Shown here in pieces: positions 7,981 through 10,194 of a stretch of DNA of 10,194 bases. A model generated the notes under the pieces. It was not told the origin of the DNA. It saw only the letters and a list, made by a program, of their open reading frames with translations, and searched no databases. The DNA lies in the NCBI GenBank assembly GCA_004151065.3, contig NWUY0300025683.1:38553-48746 (forward strand), given 5' to 3'. This DNA comes from Larix sibirica. Lineage: Eukaryota > Streptophyta > Pinopsida > Pinales > Pinaceae. Numbering within the stretch: the first letter of the stretch is position 1; the number at the start of each line of letters is the position of its first letter. The position numbers were made by a program, and so were the translations under genes.

Positions 7981-9072
7981 TGTGCATGTCTTAAATTCAG
8001 CAATTTGATCTTGTACATACTCAATTTGTTGCCTGCTATTACTCATTCAGTTTAAAACCAATTTTTCGAGTAATTCATGTTTTAGTCTTTAGCAAGTTCT
8101 AGGAGGGAACAAATGGGATCTTTCTTGTAACTATTTGGGCCAAGTTCCCAAGTGAACTGCCTCTTTTTATCTATATGAATTCATCCAGAAAAATGAGACA
8201 ACTTTGGGTATATTCATATACCGTTGCATTATAGAACTAGAGTAGAGCAAAGAAAACACACCTTTTTCGTTTTGAACTCGTTCAGTAATTATCTGCAGTT
8301 ACATAAAATAAATTTGTTGTGGACCTTTGTCATTTTGTCCCTTGATTTTGAAGGTGGTTGTGAAATCGTATGTTTATTTGCAATTTTGATTTATACATTT
8401 GCATGCCCATGATATTTTAGATACCATTAGCATGAATAAACAAATGACTTTGCTTTAGTTAAAAGTGTTTCCTGTATGCTTTCTTCATGTTCCTCCAATA
8501 GCTTGCTCTTTTGATATTGGGCTTTTCACTGTTATAATTGGTATTTAGGCATTGTGATGCCGAAAAGGATACACCTCTGCAATATCAAAATAACACAATG
8601 GAAACACGCAACTATATTCTACAGCATCAGAAGCAGAATTAAACTACCCAATAGATTTCTAACTGTATTGTATCTCCATTTAGCTTTTATATCCATTGGT
8701 TGAAAATCTCACACATATTTGTAATGAACTGAATTGTGTTCATGTCTTTCTTACCTTTTAATTTAAAAATAAAGAGTTATAACAAAATATATGAAAAGTT
8801 ACCATGGTTCAACTTCAAACATCAAATGATCTCTTGCCTTGTTGTTACTCATAATTAACTTTATATTAGTGGTATTTAATAACATATATACCCAACTAAC
8901 GCAAAGTCAAATTAGTGTCATTTTCAACCCATTGTCGTTGTAGGTGAAGGTGAAGCTGGAGCATGTAGTACTACCTTGCTACGAATCTGTGGGAAATGGC
9001 GATTTATCGTCCAAAAAGTATGAATTTGGTTATCCATGTAGGACAAAGCTATTTAGAAAATGTTGAGAATAA
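7981..9072. other. Gene-free AT-rich stretch
   Basis: No coding segment, RNA gene or transposon end is recognisable. A segment near 8224-8412 is open on the plus strand but encodes a Leu/Phe-rich chance peptide. A short open segment follows an acceptor-like TTGTAG near 8943 and is not recognised. Small hairpins occur, such as GGCAT/ATGCC near 8550, and are of the kind expected by chance. Confidence 0.5.
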
Positions 9073-9082
9073 AACTCTTATT

Positions 9083-9116
9083 AGTCCCTGCCTTTCGGTG
9101 GCAAGGACTATATAAA
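9083..9116 (+). promoter_or_regulatory. Hairpin directly followed by a TATA box
   Basis: AGTCCCTGCC (9083-9092) and GGCAAGGACT (9100-9109) form an inverted repeat with one mismatch and a 7-base loop. TATATAAA (9109-9116) begins in the last base of the right arm. As with the TATA box at 2093, a strong inverted repeat sits on a TATA element with no gene behind it. An old LTR promoter is the best guess. No TG...CA boundaries were found. Confidence 0.35.
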
Positions 9117-9532
9117 TTGGTATGTGATTTTCTTCATTTTTATTACATGTAAATCAATGTGTTTTATGTATTTTTAACCTAAGTTTCTATCATTTTTCAT
9201 TGAAATGTGAACCATCTTCTAAGCAAAGTCAGGCCTTATTTGGACTCATATTGAGGCAACTCTTATTAGTCAATAGTTTGATATATTTCAACTTGTATAT
9301 CATTGTATCGATGTATTGTAGTTAGGCAAATTAGTATATCATTGTAATATTAAACTCATAGATGAATTAATGTTAACTTTGAGTTAACATTAGTTTTCTA
9401 ACATTTTATGTTATAATTATTATTCATACAATGAGCATCTTGCTATGTTGTTGGTGGTGGTGGCAGTGTGCATGTTGGACATGTGATACTATGGTAATGT
9501 GCATGATAGACATGTGTGTCATCGACCCTTAG
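9117..9532. other. Gene-free stretch with a palindrome and a GGT run
   Basis: The stretch is AT-rich and non-coding. It contains a 13-bp direct repeat, GTATATCATTGTA, at 9295 and 9334, a perfect 11-bp-arm inverted repeat at 9368-9392, and a GGTGGTGGTGG run at 9452-9462. No gene is seen. Confidence 0.5.
9368..9392. repeat. Perfect inverted repeat, 11-bp arms, 3-base spacer
   Basis: TAATGTTAACT (9368-9378) and AGTTAACATTA (9382-9392) are exact reverse complements around TTG. Each arm contains GTTAAC. This is a strong potential cruciform, but it is AT-rich and has no gene beside it, so its role is unknown. Confidence 0.8.
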
Positions 9533-9760
9533 GAATTCGACCGCCTCTCATGGCAATGTATCACTTGTGTTGTATGTATGAATGTACCTGTATCGCATGT
9601 ACAACATTCATACGACCCTTAGGGATTCCACCTCTCACGATAGCGTATCACATGTACAACATTCATTAGAAATAGTAAGAATGACGTACCCATCTAATGG
9701 TGATCGATGGGATCTAGAAATGGTATTGAGACAATCCAACTCTTGCATGAATGTTGTACA
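9533..9760. repeat. Cluster of direct and inverted repeats
   Basis: A block starting CGACCCTTAGG and running through a CCTCTCA word to GTATCAC is present at 9533 and again at 9613, an 80-base offset. TGTACAACATTCAT occurs at 9598-9611 and 9653-9666, and its exact reverse complement ATGAATGTTGTACA at 9747-9760. A separate 10-bp inverted pair, GTATGAATGT (9576-9585) and ACATTCATAC (9604-9613), lies across the first block. The cluster is non-coding. It resembles the internal structure of some LTRs or MITEs, but no element ends can be assigned. Confidence 0.7.
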
Positions 9761-10124
9761 ACTTTGGATCTGTTTTCCAATTCTTTTTTCATACAATATG
9801 TAGAGTTTTCACTTTGATTCAGAACAAGAAGAGTATCCCCTTGATTTAGTTGTACATATCAGTTGGTAAGTCCTAAGCTCCAACTTGTGCTTAAGCTTGA
9901 ATAATAAAACTCTATTCAACTCTTCTAATTTTGAAAGGATTCTTATTGTCACAACAGGGCATTATATAGAACACTAGAGTGATAACATTTCAAAATCTAG
10001 AATGGTATTCAAAAAAAAGTTGTAGAAACCCTTCCCATTCCCACTCCCATAAAAGATTTCAAAGAGAAACCCTTCCCATTCCTATACCTTTTCTACCTTT
10101 TCAATCCTATCCCAAGTTGTTCTT
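9761..10124. other. Gene-free stretch before the polypurine tract
   Basis: No retroelement RNase H or other coding end is visible here, though one would be expected just upstream of an intact copia-type 3' LTR. AGAAACCCTTCCCATTCC occurs twice, at 10024 and 10065 (41 bases apart). An open plus-strand frame of about 60 codons is a product of this C-rich repeat. Confidence 0.5.
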
Positions 10125-10194
10125 AAGGGGGGATGTTAGGATATTTAGACATTTAGGAGTTAGTTAAGATCAACTTGTGTAATATATCCGTTAG
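10125..10194 (+). mobile_element. Polypurine tract and start of a copia-type 3' LTR (runs off the window)
   Basis: AAGGGGGGA (10125-10133) is a typical plant polypurine tract. It is followed at once by TGTTAGGATATTTAG (from 10134), the way many Ty1/copia LTRs begin. About 61 bases of LTR lie in the window. No second copy of this start is present elsewhere in the window, and no coding region precedes it. It is therefore either a deleted or non-autonomous element, or an element whose 5' half has been lost. Confidence 0.45.

Noticed and set aside
8224-8412. Plus-strand frame of 62 codons
   Set aside because: It is a T-rich stretch giving a Leu/Phe/Ile-rich peptide without a domain. It looks like chance in AT-rich DNA.
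9719-9732. TGGTATTGAGAC as a copia-type primer-binding site (TGGTATCAGAGC)
   Set aside because: Only the first six bases match, and no LTR ends just before it. The TGTTAGG start at 10134 has no counterpart upstream.

Overview
The window looks like nuclear DNA from a large, repeat-rich plant genome. The evidence is AT-rich sequence with very few long open frames, a decayed Ty3/gypsy-style gag, LTR debris, a long intron with plant-type splice sites and branch points, and many old degenerate repeats. The gag fragment and the general texture suggest a gymnosperm (conifer), but this is inference. There are no bacterial operons, rRNA genes, convincing tRNA genes or CRISPR arrays. Most open frames in all six phases are chance.

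Left part (1-2840). Positions 1 to about 1060 hold a nested degenerate repeat: about two copies of a 370-bp unit (133-882), themselves built from shorter CCTCCAAAGTGGGA-like blocks. Positions 1061-2078 are A/C-rich and hold no gene. At 2079-2107 a TATA box lies in the loop of a perfect 10-bp inverted repeat, possibly an LTR promoter. At 2401-2841 on the minus strand is a broken gag-like reading frame.

Middle (3446-7980, plus strand). This holds the 3' end of what appears to be one protein-coding gene. The well-supported last exon (7189-7394) encodes 67 residues with a P-R-P-x-T-S-A-x-x-A-Q-R block and a charged helical tail, resembling the C terminus of R3HCC1/R3HCC1L-like proteins. A candidate penultimate exon (3446-3542) has a matching splice phase. 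This implies a 3646-nt intron, which would carry a 400-bp solo LTR (4645-5044), a 225-bp duplication (5751-6123) and a possible 92-nt cryptic exon (6205-6296). Earlier exons, including any RNA-binding domain, would lie outside the window. The presumed 3' UTR carries a strong G-quadruplex motif (7829-7850) about 120 nt before an AATAAA signal.

Right part (7981-10194). This is non-coding, with a hairpin next to a TATA box (9083-9116), an 11-bp-arm palindrome (9368-9392), a cluster of direct and inverted repeats (9533-9760) and, at the right edge, a polypurine tract followed by TGTTAGG. That edge looks like the start of a copia-type 3' LTR running out of the window.

I found no clearly new biological system. 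The most useful observations are the two-exon gene tail with its TE-loaded intron, the intact-ended solo LTR, and the 3' UTR G-quadruplex that competes with a hairpin.
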